Shown: in pieces, positions 11,749-21,690 of the stretch
Numbering within the stretch: position 1 is the first letter of the stretch
How the letters are laid out: the number at the start of each line of letters is the position of its first letter
NCBI RefSeq assembly: GCF_035046485.1
Contig: NC_085137.1
Span: forward strand, 375,596,706-375,660,705
Source: Aedes albopictus
Taxonomy: Eukaryota > Arthropoda > Insecta > Diptera > Culicidae
Length of the DNA: 64,000 bases
Direction of reading: 5' to 3'
Program-made: the position numbers and the translations under genes
The notes under the pieces: model-generated
Databases searched by the model: none
Told to the model about the DNA's origin: nothing
What the model saw: only the letters and a program-made list of their open reading frames with translations

Positions 11749-11932
11749 ACGTCCACAGTTATCAACTGAGAACTTCCTCGGCCAATGACCTTTGTCAATG
11801 TATATCGTGTGGCAGGCACGAAAATACTCTTTACGAAAAGTTCCTGGACCGACCGGGAATCGAACCCGCCAACCTCAGCACAGCCTTGCTGAATACCCAT
11901 GCGCTCACCGCATCGGCTATATGGACTATGTG
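11749..11932 (-). mobile_element. SINE subfamily A, 3'-truncated copy
   Basis: Minus-strand copy of the SINE at 239-519. It retains the tRNA-like head (B box GGTTCGATTCCC) and half of the body, but the triplet-tailed 3' end is missing. It lies in CDO intron 1. Confidence 0.75.
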
Positions 11933-11985
11933 GGGTGGGGTTTCACAAACTTGTAGTAATCCAAAAATTCAGGCCAAACATGTCT

Positions 11986-12209
11986 AAAGGTCCAATCTGC
12001 AGAAGAGAGGCTCTCTTTGGTTTCCCTCTCTTTCGTTAATATCTCAGCTGTTTATTTGTATTATGATTGTCTCCTTGCATTGAACGATGGTCAAAACAAT
12101 CGTCTTTTGATTTGTACTACAAAAATAGTTGAAAAGTGTACCATTGCATTGTAATAATTGAAAGAGAAAGTGAACAAAGAGAGCCTCTCAATTGCAGATA
12201 GGACTTATT
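11986..12209. repeat. 224-bp MITE
   Basis: Terminal inverted repeat of about 30 bp with a small gap: left GTCCAATCTGCAGAAGAGAG then GCTCTCTTTG; right CAAAGAGAGCCTCTC then GCAGATAGGAC. The interior is non-coding. Confidence 0.65.
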
Positions 12210-13446
12210 GAAATGTTTATAGAAACACACATCCACCGTTGATTAGTCTCGCAAGGAGCGTGATATTCACAATATTCAAATCTCCAAGTCACGTGATATT
12301 CGTGATTGCAGGGGTCCGCTTAATGCTGCAATCTGTACTCATTATCAAGAATCATTTGCCAACAGTCAAACATGATGCAGTTTCCCTAATTGTAAACATT
12401 AGGCATCAATGTGATCTGATTTGGTCCTTAGTACCTACTGTTAATTGTCTACCCCCTAGTCGGATTCACTCCTCGCGCGTTGCATTTTTAGCTCTACCAA
12501 AGCAAAGTGGATTGTTTTGATACCACGTATTCTTTAATTGGTTGTACTACAAGAGCACTAATGCTTTGCGCTTATAATTCCAACGATTGATGGCCACTTG
12601 ATGATACATCCCTCGTTAAGAAGCGAATAAACAAACTTGGAGCATCCATTCGAAGGCAAGGCTTTTGAGCTTCTTGTTTTCTGCTGAATTGATAACGCGG
12701 CCAGAGTACTTGCTCAATGGGGCTACCTCATTGGTTGTCAAGACCGTAAATTACTTTCCAATCGGGGAATCCCTCAGATTATTATACGTAATTTAAAAAA
12801 TCCTGCTTCGTTATTTATGCATTTTCTAGGAAACAACAAAGATAGGAGATGGTAAAAATTTAATTCTCAGAAAAAATATGAATAATAATAAATAATTATA
12901 ATTTAATATATTATAATTAAAATAAATTCACATTATAAGCGTTGTAGGGCTAATTACTCTAATTATTCTTAGATTTTTAACGAGGGATTGTAATTAGTTC
13001 AATTTAGATTATATTGCTATTTTTTGTTTTGTTTTTAACTTATATAGTCATAAATAGCGTCATATGTGTATTACTTATTACCTACATGGAGGTATTACTT
13101 CCATATTGTTATTGTATCTTATTATAAATTAAGGTCATGATTGTAATCAGTGGTTTAGTAATTCAGAGCTGGGACATTCAGAGTGAGAATGAATGCATTG
13201 CGATAATATCCATAATGGGTAATCCTCACCGAAACTAGGTCGCCGTTTGCATAAAGTCTGGAATTTAATTTTTTTGCTTATTTGCTAGAATATGTTAAAA
13301 GATGGTGAAAACCATTTTGATTATGTTGAATTGATGTACCACTCGCTTGCCAAGGAACTAACAAGGTGACAATAATGACGATTTGGTTTATCAAATTGTG
13401 CCTAAGCTATCGTTGGCAGTTATCTTGGATTTGACTGCCTCTTTGA
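12210..13446. other. CDO intron 1, unassigned AT-rich DNA
   Basis: No gene is seen. A very AT-rich patch of TAAT/ATAAT units occupies 12880-12950. Confidence 0.3.
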
Positions 13447-13600
13447 ATTTTATCAATAAATCGCGATTTTCGCTATGTTCGCAACCACCGATTGTAAATA
13501 TGAATTCATCATTAGAAAGTCTAAGAAGCTTTTCATGACATTAAATATTTAGGTAAGCATAAACCGCAACAATAAGATATCGATGAAAGCGTGCGGCTAG
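13447..13600. repeat. Single-arm copy of the 11.0-kb foldback family
   Basis: Matches 11019-11160 in the same orientation (AAATCGCG-TTTTCGCT-TGTTCGCAAC and onward to ATCGATGAAA-CGTG) but has no right arm. Confidence 0.6.
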
Positions 13601-13963
13601 CTTCCATTGACCAAGAGAAAAAAAATTGATTAACAAAAATTGATTAGGAACGTAGGCCAACATTTGACCAAACAAACCTCTTAAAATGTATTGAGTAAAT
13701 ACAAGAAAAATATAGTTCAAGTTTGCATTCGAATGATTTCGGTTCATATACTGTCAATTATTTTAACAATATGAAACGAGCTCACTGATAAATATCCATC
13801 AAAGTGTCCAGAGACTATGGGATCCTAACTGACACGGATAAGAGAGGCATCTTACCACTGACTGGTATTACCGCAGCGAGACGAAAATGAGTCTAGTGCA
13901 TTACTTTTACTCATCCTGGCATTACCGCTCGTTCACCGCTTCTGCTATACACGCAACTAAAAA

Positions 13964-14063
13964 CCCTTAGACCGTTCGCAATGCTGTTTTATTTTATATG
14001 GCGAGTTTTAAAATTTCTAAAACTCGCCATACAAAATAAAACAGCATTGCGAACGGCCTTAGG
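13964..14063. repeat. 100-bp hairpin MITE
   Basis: Almost the whole segment is one palindrome. Left arm CGTTCGCAATGCTGTTTTAT continues to GGCGAGTTTT and is mirrored with about two mismatches, leaving a loop of a few bases. The transcript would fold into a long hairpin. Confidence 0.75.
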
Positions 14064-14300
14064 AAGTTCATAAGATTTTTTCCATAATTGAACTATATGA
14101 ATGACATGACGAACATCTTATGAAAATAATTTATCCTTATGGCATCCATGAGAATGAGTTATGGCAAAAAATCATAAGGTATTTTGATGAACTTCGTTAG
14201 TTTTTTTCGCTGAGTATGTGTATGGTCCTTTAAAATGTGCACATTGGAATGAACAATTTTAAGAAAAAAAAAAGAACATGATAATAGTTATAAACAAATA

Positions 14301-14519
14301 TAGGGTATTGGTTCCCTTATTAAGCATGTGGCTCCCATTTTCATCCCACGAAAAACAAAGGATTGAAGCGCTGTTTGTTTTGTTTCTTATTTTTGTATTT
14401 TTTGTTAGAAGTGAGCACCCATGAAAACAAAAAGAACGGAGCCAATCGGTGCCGTAATCGCTGGTTTTCGAATAGGATGAAAATGGGAGCATGAGATTAC
14501 TGATGGCACACATACCCTA
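14301..14519. repeat. 219-bp MITE just upstream of CDO exon 2
   Basis: Imperfect terminal inverted repeat: left TAGGGTATTGGTTCCC then GCTCCCATTTTCATCC, right GGATGAAAATGGGAGC then CATACCCTA. It ends about 100 bp before the exon's splice acceptor. Confidence 0.6.
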
Positions 14520-14616
14520 CATATTTTAATAAATAAAAAATAAAGTTTAGAGCGGAAACGAAAAACAAAAACATAGAGTTATTTTAATCATGTCTATTAT
14601 TGTCTCTTGTTTTCAG

Positions 14617-14723
14617 CGCACAATAAATATCAATAAAAACAACACGAACGGTATTCGCCATTCTTGTTTTTCTGTTACCGTACTGCAAAACTCCTAGCGC
14701 AGGACTACCACATAAAAACAATC
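14617..14723 (+). other. CDO: CDO exon 2, 5' UTR part and splice acceptor
   Basis: A strong acceptor (TGTCTCTTGTTTTCAG, cut after 14616) precedes 107 nt of leader. A second AG at 14701-14702 (CTAGCGCAG) is an alternative acceptor. Both keep the ATG at 14724. Confidence 0.5.
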
Positions 14724-15016
14724 ATGACGTCAGTGATGCTTATCGAGGACGCCGCTAACAACAACAACAGCAATAAAATCGCCAATAATGAGCTGGCCAG
14801 CGACCATTACCTCCGCGAGCTCACCAAGACATTCACCGGGATCGAGAAACCACTGAAGAACGCTCCGACTTGCGCGACGCTAACGGACCTTATCAGCGCT
14901 TTGCACGAAGCCTTCGCCTCCGACCGCGTCAACATCGAGTTTGTAAATCATCTCATGCTCAGCTATCAGTCCAACCCCTCCGAATGGCGAAAGTTTGCCA
15001 AGTTCGACCGTTTCAG
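14724..15016 (+). CDS. CDO: Cysteine dioxygenase, first coding exon
   Basis: Encodes residues 1-97 plus two bases of codon 98 of cysteine dioxygenase, the cytosolic non-haem iron enzyme that oxidises L-cysteine to cysteine sulfinate, the entry step to taurine and hypotaurine. The N-terminus is a low-complexity stretch with an Asn run (about residues 11-22), then family-typical sequence: LTDLISALHEAFAS and NPSEWRKFAKFDRF, the latter matching the known NP-EW--YAKFD-YRYTRNL region. The ATG at 14724 is chosen because the reading frame further upstream has no ATG. The exon ends TTTCAG|GTAAGC with phase 2, which fits the acceptor at 34510 exactly and rebuilds an Arg codon. Confidence 0.93.
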
Positions 15017-15472
15017 GTAAGCTGCCTCCACGTGGTTGAGAAGTTATATAGGGTAGGGTGTTCCTTGTTTGAATTTGACTCATGGTTCGGCTCAGAACAC
15101 GACCGTCGATGTGCTTCAAGGTCTGCGAAGAACTTGATTAAACATTCTAATCTCATCTACATTTGGCTTGTAGATTAGGCCTCCGTCAAACAAATCCAAC
15201 AGAATTGATGTGTATCAATGATCACATCCTAACGTTCAGTGCATCATATTTATTTACATATGCTTACACCTGCTTAAAAATGATGACTTGTTTTGACAAC
15301 ATTTGACAGTTGTTAAGAGTAGATTAGGAAGTATACATCAGATTGCACACTAGTGGGCTGTTACGTATAAAAGGAATATTAGTATTTCATACTAAAAGGT
15401 CAACTTTGATATTCAGAAACATTGTTTCCTGAAGGAGTACATACGTAAATTTGTTTAACCGTCTAATGGATA
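15017..15472 (+). other. CDO intron 2, first part
   Basis: Starts with the donor GTAAGC. No gene or recognised repeat is seen before the foldback at 15.5 kb. Confidence 0.4.
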
Positions 15473-16047
15473 CCTGGGGTCCATTGGACCCCAGAGCCAC
15501 TTTGAAGTGGTCGCAAAAAAGTTTGGATTGACATATCGGCCCCATTTTTACAGGACCTTCAAACTACACCACGATGAGTTATTTGTGCAAAAATACCAAT
15601 ACTTACATACATGGCTACTATGGATTACACAGCGCAACATTTTTTTTGTCTCAAGAGCAAACTTATGTGTCTCTGACAGATTTTAGGCCACTGAATCCGA
15701 GTCCGGGTTCAGATTTGCTCCAGCACGTCACAATTTTGAGCTATACCTCAATTTATAGGGCAAAATATGCGATTTTGGACTTTTTTGACTGCAAGCATGG
15801 AAGTATATTTCTTATGCAATCAAAAGATAAATTGTTCAATTAACATCTAATTTAATGCCTCATGCAAAATATTCCGTTTTACCAAATCAAATTTGATAGA
15901 TTTCGGATTCGGCGGCCCCAAATTTGTCAGAGACACATAAGTTTGCTCTTGAGACAGACCAAAAGTTTATTTTTGTTACGCTGTGTTATATTCGATGTCA
16001 AAGTGGAACTGTGCGACTATGTACCCCTGGGGTCCTTTGGACCCCAC
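15473..16047. repeat. 575-bp foldback MITE
   Basis: Each end is itself a short palindrome (GGGGTCCATTGGACCCC on the left, GGGGTCCTTTGGACCCC on the right). Internally 15620-15690 and 15895-15990 are inverted copies of each other (landmark CAAGAGCAAACTTATGTGTC and its complement). Related fragments lie at 1750-1905 and 2540-2830. Non-coding. Confidence 0.7.
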
Positions 16048-16399
16048 GGCACGAATGATTGTATCTTTTGATCGTGACTTCCTAGAATGATGCAGTCTTC
16101 GAAAAAATTGTTCAATAGACCCATGGGCGAAACAACGATTTTTGCCAGGGGGTGCGCTACAAACTAATATTCATTAGTTCATCCATTCATCTATGAATGA
16201 TGTCTCACCAGCAATGCATTCATATTCTAGGGGGTGCCTGGCAACCCCAGCACCCCGGTAATTTCGCCTATGAATAGACGCCAAGGGCAATCTTTTGATG
16301 AATATTTTTTTCGAAATTAGTCCAGTAGATGGCACTAGTGTGTATTCAAAAAGATATATTTAGCTTGAATATCTTGATATTTTGAATGTGTAGAATGTT

Positions 16400-16660
16400 T
16401 GTATCTTCACAGTTAAAAATAATAAGGTTTACACGTCATGTAAACTTTATTTTAGTCGTGCAAACTTTCAGTTACGATGGTTTACATGATATTCAATGTA
16501 AATTTGTGTCATATGACATGTAAAAACTCTGAGTCATGCTGAATTACATGACATATAATGGAAGATATAATATTTCATGAGATTTACATGACATGTCATG
16601 TAAACTTCTGTGAAATCCCACGCTCCAATTATGTGCATTATATGTCACAGAAATTTACAC
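16400..16660. repeat. Cluster of TTTACATGACATGTAAA-type palindromes
   Basis: The motif family ACATGACATGTAAA/TTTACATG occurs at least six times in both orientations between 16430 and 16610. This pattern suggests a degraded palindromic element; ends are not resolved. Confidence 0.45.
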
Positions 16661-16701
16661 TGTCTTTTCGATATGTGTTCGGCAAAAGTGTTCAATACAT
16701 C

Positions 16702-16808
16702 AAGAACTAGGGTATCGAACTACTTGGGCACTCCCGTCAATTCCCGGCACCTCACAGCAAAACAAATCAAAATATCACTTGCCGCATATTTTCCAAACTC
16801 ACTTTCGT
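16702..16808 (-). repeat. Dispersed repeat, inverse of 10.6 kb
   Basis: Reverse-complement match to 10588-10695 over about 100 bp. Confidence 0.7.
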
Positions 16809-17109
16809 AGGTAATCATCTCCCGCAACATTTCCGCAACGATATCCACAGTCAATAATATACACGTTCACTCTCAAGTCGCACAAGTGCTTAAAACAACT
16901 TTTACACGCAGACAGGTGCACTTCACCAGCACAAAGCTGGGTGCCGAAGTGATTTCTCATTTGATTTTGCTGGAAGTTCGACACTGGTGCCGAAAATTGG
17001 TACCGTAAACCGGGGTCAAATTGATCTTCGGGTCGAAATTGATCAGACGTTTTTCGGATAAAAAAAGCCAAATCTGACAGGAGAAGGCCTACTTTCCCAC
17101 ACCAAATAA

Positions 17110-17175
17110 GCAGTGCTGTAATGGTTCATTACAGCACTGATTTGCGTTGCGTAATGAACCATTACAGCACTGTTT
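17110..17175. repeat. Short palindromic duplication
   Basis: CAGTGCTGTAATGGTTCATT is followed by its near complement, and the block AACCATTACAGCACTG is then repeated. It is a small local inverted/direct duplication. Confidence 0.5.
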
Positions 17176-17422
17176 TCAGTTTTGATCAACCTCTTGATGC
17201 TTTCTGGACGCAGTTTTGAAAATGATGTGACAACTGTTCAGTATAACCTGCTAAGATCATACTTTTTTAAACATGGCCATGGGCATCAGTGTGTAGTTTG
17301 ATGAACAAGTTTTGTAAAAACTATCCTCAAGCGGCAATTTATGAAATTGCAAAAAAAACGTTGTACTATTAATATATTTCTGCAAGCTGGCGCTAATAAA
17401 AGCATATCCGCCCAGCATCCTA

Positions 17423-18284
17423 GGGGTTGTTCATAAACCACGTAGACAAAATTTGGGCATCTCAGACACCCCACAGTGGGAAAAAATATGTATAAAACGC
17501 GAATAAATTCTATATCTCTGCTCGGAGTGGATGGGTTCGAATGAATTTTTGACACGAACTGCCAAAATCTCTATAGTTTCAGATAAGCAGAGTGTCATTC
17601 GCCGCACGATGCTGAAAATCGGTGTATTGGGCCCATTTTACCCCACTATCTCCCTTTTTCACCTTTTCCGAAAAATCCTGAATTGCAAAATAAATTATTT
17701 ATTTAATTCGTGTTTGAGTAAAAACTTCCTTAGTATCGAATGAAGCTGATTTTGCTCACCGCACGGCCTTAAAAATTGAATTATCTTCAAATAATCCCGA
17801 TATCCCCTATTTCTTTGAAATTTCGCCCGGAGTAGAACGCAATCCTTAAGAACAGGACCAACCCTCTGTCAAATTGCGATGCTATGAAAGTTTTTACACA
17901 AATACGAGTTAAATTAAGCAATTTATTTTGTACGCCAGTCGGGAATAGATGAGGATTTTCTCGAAATGGTGTATGTGAGAGAGAGAGTGGGGTAAAACGA
18001 GCTAAATACTCTGATTTTCAGCATCGTGCGGCGAATGACACCCTCCTTATCTGAAACTGTAGAGATTTTGGTAGTTCGTGTCAAAAATTAATTCGAATCC
18101 ATCCACTCCGAGCAGCGATATAGAATTTATTCGCGTTTTATGCATATTTTTTCCCACTGTGACCCCCTCACCTCTCCCTCGTAGACTTTCGGCCAAACAA
18201 AAAATTTGAAATTTGTATGGAGCGTAGACTTTGGCCAGACCCCCCATCTCCCTAAAAAGTCTACGTGGTTTATGAATGACCCCC
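17423..18284. mobile_element. 862-bp foldback MITE, TA target (Tc1/mariner-like)
   Basis: Inverted arms: 17423-17665 is mirrored at 17985-18284 with indels. Ends read TA-GGGGTTGTTCATAAACC on the left and the complement GGTTTATGAATGACCCCC-TA on the right. Internal landmarks CAGCATCGTGCGGCGAATGA and its inverse confirm the arms. A TA on each side fits Tc1/mariner-type target use, but two bases is weak proof. Non-coding. Confidence 0.65.
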
Positions 18285-18416
18285 TAGATACATCGAGGGA
18301 AAATCGTCCTTAAATAAGGAAACTTCTTTTTAGGTGAATGTCTTGATACATTATATTTACGAACTATGTTAACAATACCAATACTTCCTATCAGGTGAAG
18401 CAAATATAGCTGCAAA

Positions 18417-18567
18417 CGGGGGGATCAACACTAGTTTTGCCAAGCCGAAAACCCCCAAAAAAGTCGAAAAAACCCGGTCAACCCACAAAACTGTTGCGAG
18501 TTCTAGCGACTTTTTTGAGCTTTTTTTGAGGTTTTTTGGCTTGGCAAAACTAGTGTCGCTCCCCTTG
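18417..18567. mobile_element. 151-bp hAT-type MITE with 8-bp TSD
   Basis: Ends CGGGGGGATCAACACTAG and CTAGTGTCGCTCCCCTTG are imperfect inverted repeats, followed inward by TTTTGCCAAGCC / GGCTTGGCAAAA. The exact 8-bp duplication GCTGCAAA stands at 18409-18416 and 18568-18575. Confidence 0.8.
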
Positions 18568-18577
18568 GCTGCAAATA

Positions 18578-19429
18578 AGGACTGTTCATTAAAGAAAGTA
18601 GACATCTGTTTACCAATAGTTTAGAGTTAAAACTAAACAAACGGAAAAAGTAATAAATTTCGAACGATAAGTCGTATTAGCTTTGCGACTAGCAGATTAA
18701 TTCTGCACAAATGGTGTCCCAAAAAGTTGTCGTTTCGAGAATAGGCTTACTAATACACTTCCGGGACAGCAATTTTTTAACGCTAAGCAGGGGACAGATG
18801 TGCCGGATGACGTAGGGTACATCAGAACTGAAAAATTTGGGAAAAAGTTTTGGTGTGGCAAGCCAATTCTTCATGTGGCTTAAATAGTTCTTCGTATTTC
18901 ACAACGGGAACAATCAACGGTAAAAATAATAGAAAGGAATGCATCAAAAAACGACTTCTACCCATCTACCGAAAACATACGGATCCTCTTTTGTTTTGGG
19001 CGGATCTGGCATCCGCTCATTACGCTTCTTCTACACTAGAGATGCTCAAGACTGAAAAATACGATTTTGTCGAGAAATGGCAAAATCCACAAAACTTCTC
19101 TGAACAGCATTCTGTGGAAAGATACTGGACAATAATTAAGCGGCATCTCAAGAAAGATGAAAGAGAAGCAAGCTCTGTTAATTGCTTCAAAAAAATTAAG
19201 TCTGCGGCACAACGAAAAGTTACGGAGAAAGTTGTGCAGAATCTAATGGGAGGTATCAAGAGGAAAGTCCGAGCGTTCTTCAGAAATGCCAAGAAAATGT
19301 TCAATCTCACGTGAATTCGGCCACATGTATGTTGATTGTCATTTATAAAAAAATAAACTTATGAATTTGTTCGAAAATACATATTTTCTATTGAAAAACA
19401 GGTGTCCACTTTCTTTAATGAACAGTCCT
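18578..19429 (+). mobile_element. Tc1/mariner DD37E element, decayed copy
   Basis: Inverted termini AGGACTGTTCATTAAAGAAAGT are exact for the outer 22 bases and continue imperfectly for about 12 more (right side mirrored at 19395-19429). TA flanks both ends (18576-18577 and 19430-19431). At 852 bp it is shorter than a typical 1.2-1.3-kb autonomous copy and lacks the first half of the transposase. It begins two bases after the hAT MITE's right target duplication. Confidence 0.85.
18850..19314 (+). pseudogene. Mariner (DD37E) transposase C-terminal fragment
   Basis: An open segment of about 150 codons with no genuine start context. It contains YFTTGTINGKNNRKECIKK, then LLFWADLASAHYA with the second catalytic aspartate, and SVERYWTIIK with the catalytic glutamate. 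Exactly 37 residues separate the Asp of ADLASAH from the Glu of SVERYW, the DD37E signature described from mosquitoes. Upstream frames (18690-18850) still show related but broken sequence, so the DNA-binding domain and first Asp are lost. Not expected to be active. Confidence 0.85.
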
Positions 19430-19611
19430 TATAACAAATGGATAAGACTTTTGAACCATTTTTCAAAAACTCTTCATACATTTGTGATGTTGATACCTCG
19501 ATCAAGAGAAAATATTCGAAGTTGATGTCTTTAGCAGAATTATTCATATGAATGTTCAATAATCTCTAATTTTAAATTACCTCACTGCTTCACTGCTTTT
19601 CAATATGATTG

Positions 19612-20081
19612 CAGGTATTCTTCGATATAACGTACCCTCGATATAGCGTACCCTCGATATAGCGAATTCGATATAACGTACATTTTGCTTCGATATAACG
19701 TACAATATTGAAATTTTTTATTTTTCCCGCGAATAACTCTTAGATAAACTACTAAATCACTCAAATCAATGTTTTGTTGCAGCATTAGCCTTGTTATCCA
19801 GAATTAGCGCGATTTGGGGAAAAAAATAGTGTACGTTATATCGAAGCAAAATGTACGTTATATCGAAGCACAAAAAACGAAATGACTTTTTCGTCAAAAC
19901 TCAAGTTTTTCATTATTGGTTTTGTGGATTTCACCGAAATCATTATTTGGGATTAATTTCACGTCGAATACATCAATACTAGCATAAAAATATAAAATTT
20001 TTCTCTGCTTCGATATAACGTACACTTCGATATAACGTACAAAGAGAAAACTTTTTTGTACGTTATATCGAAGAGTACCTG
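19612..20081. mobile_element. 470-bp Tigger/pogo-like MITE with ten copies of a 16-mer
   Basis: Ends CAGGTATTCTTCGATATAAC and GTTATATCGAAGAGTACCTG are inverted repeats. The 16-mer CTTCGATATAACGTAC and close variants occur about ten times (seven on the plus strand, three on the minus) clustered near both ends. CAGG-type termini plus a TA on the right suggest a pogo/Tigger-like parent; the left flank reads TG, so the target duplication is not proven. Non-coding. Confidence 0.6.
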
Positions 20082-20224
20082 TATTTCGCCAATATCTCAG
20101 TCCAACGAAAAAATATAATTTTGATGGTTTTTGCAAAGATGTTCGTCTGTCCAAGCGTTGCCCGATGATGAAGTTAAGTTAGTTGGAAGTTGATTTGAAA
20201 AAAATAGCCTGGTTATAAATTGCC

Positions 20225-20370
20225 TCACTTGATCCCTTTCAGAATTTCTTCAGGTATTTTTCTACAATTTTTTCAGGGATCCAGAAATTCCTTAAGAATT
20301 TCCTCAGGATGCCTTTAAGCATGTTCCAGTAATTGCTTCAGGGGTTCAACAGAATTGCCTCACATAATTC
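20225..20370. repeat. Degenerate GGAATTCCTTC-type low-complexity repeat
   Basis: Loosely repeated phrases of the AGAATTTCTTCAGG type fill this interval and continue after the SINE at 21420-21690, so the SINE probably landed inside this repeat. Confidence 0.45.
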
Positions 20371-20374
20371 CATC

Positions 20375-21413
20375 GTTTATATGCGGATGGTCATGGGTTT
20401 GATTCCCAGCCCCGGCACTTGCAATTTTTCGTCAGTTGCTTTTCCCCCGAGAGCAACTGACCCTCTTCTGAGCCCCATGGCTCGAACGAACCCGGATATC
20501 TGGACATTAGGCCGTCCCTTATTTTGCAAAATTTAGAAATGTTATAAGTTCGTTAGTGGAAAATGATCGTTTTAGCTAAAAAATGATCGTGTCAAAATTT
20601 GAAGTCCGTATCTCAAGGCTAAGTGGTCCCTCAAGGGGCCTAAAGTTGTCAAAAATTGTATGGGATCAAAAAAACATGAAATTTTTTTCGACAAAACAAA
20701 TACGCTATTCCACTAAAACCGGTGATTTTAGGACCCTTAAGGGCCAAAAATGTGCTTAGATTTGCGATATCTCTACTCGTTTCTAAGATATTGACAAAAA
20801 ACAACTGAGAAATCAGCATTTTTGACCATTTTTTTAGATTCCAAAGGAAACTTACCCTATTTTGTTCAATAACTCAAAAACGAGTAGAGATATCGCAAAT
20901 CTAAGCACATTTTTGGCCCTTTAGGGTCCCAAAATCACCGATTTAGTAGAATAGCGTATTTTTTTGTCGAAAAAAATTTCATGTTTTTTTGGTCCCATAC
21001 AATTTTTGACAACTTTAGGCCCTTTGAGGGACCACTTAGCCTTGAGCTACGGACTTCAAATTTTGACACGATCATTTTTTAGCTAAAACGATCATTTTCC
21101 ACTAACGAACTTATAACATTTCTAAATTTTGCAAAATAAGGGACGGCCTACTGGACATCGGCGAACTGCTACTCATAATGGACCCCCAATCGGACTGGAA
21201 AGGAACAACTGCCATCCATCATCATCCTTGTGCTCATCATTCTACTAGGTATAAAGTAGAAATAGTGAAAGCAGCAGAAAGGCAACCAGTTCGATAAAGT
21301 AGAATAGAATCTAGGCACTGTACAAAATGTAAGTGCAGCTGTCAATTGAAATTGCTCACGTAGTGCCCCAGTGGACAATAGAGCTGTAAATTAGGTTAAG
21401 TGATTAAGAATAA
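20375..21413 (+). mobile_element. SINE family B, plus strand, split by an insertion
   Basis: Two pieces, 20375-20507 and 21151-21413, align consecutively to the 408-bp SINE at 2029-2436 (B box GGTTTGATTCCC near 20396; tail AAGAATAAAAA at 21405). The A-box half of the head is degraded. The break is an exact 643-bp insertion. Confidence 0.8.
20508..21150. mobile_element. 643-bp long-inverted-repeat element with 8-bp TSD
   Basis: Ends TAGGCCGTCCCTTATTTTGC and GCAAAATAAGGGACGGCCTA are complementary, and the inverted arms run almost the whole way to the centre (about 290 bp each, few mismatches). The 8-bp duplication CTGGACAT lies at 20500-20507 and 21151-21158, and removing one copy restores the SINE. 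Non-coding. The TAGG..GTCCC end resembles that of the larger element at 53.9 kb. Confidence 0.85.
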
Positions 21414-21419
21414 AAATTC

Positions 21420-21690
21420 CATCGTTAATTGCACCAGGCATTTCCGTAATCAACAGGAATTCCTTCCGGAATTTCTGAAAGTACGTCTCTCGGGATTTTT
21501 TCACAGGGATTCTTCTAGTGATTCTTTCCAATGTACCTTCAGGACTTTATCTAGTAAATCCATGTTGGATTCCTCCGCTATCTTTTGTTGTAGGAACTCA
21601 ACCAGCGATTCAACTAGGAATTCATAGAAGGATTGTTCCTCCAGAAATTCTTCCCGGTTTTCATCCAGTCCTTTACTAATCAAACAACTT
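21420..21690. repeat. Degenerate GGAATTCCTTC-type repeat
   Basis: Continuation of the low-complexity repeat seen before the SINE (phrases such as GGAATTCCTTCCGGAATTTC). The ORFs on both strands here are products of this composition. Confidence 0.45.

Noticed and set aside
14664..14723. Upstream extension of the CDO reading frame
   Set aside because: The frame is open, but it has no ATG before 14724 (it begins at TTG) and includes likely 5' UTR; the family-like protein starts at the ATG.
19612..20081. CRISPR-like array of 16-mers
   Set aside because: The repeats occur in both orientations with irregular spacing inside an inverted-repeat element in a eukaryotic intron.
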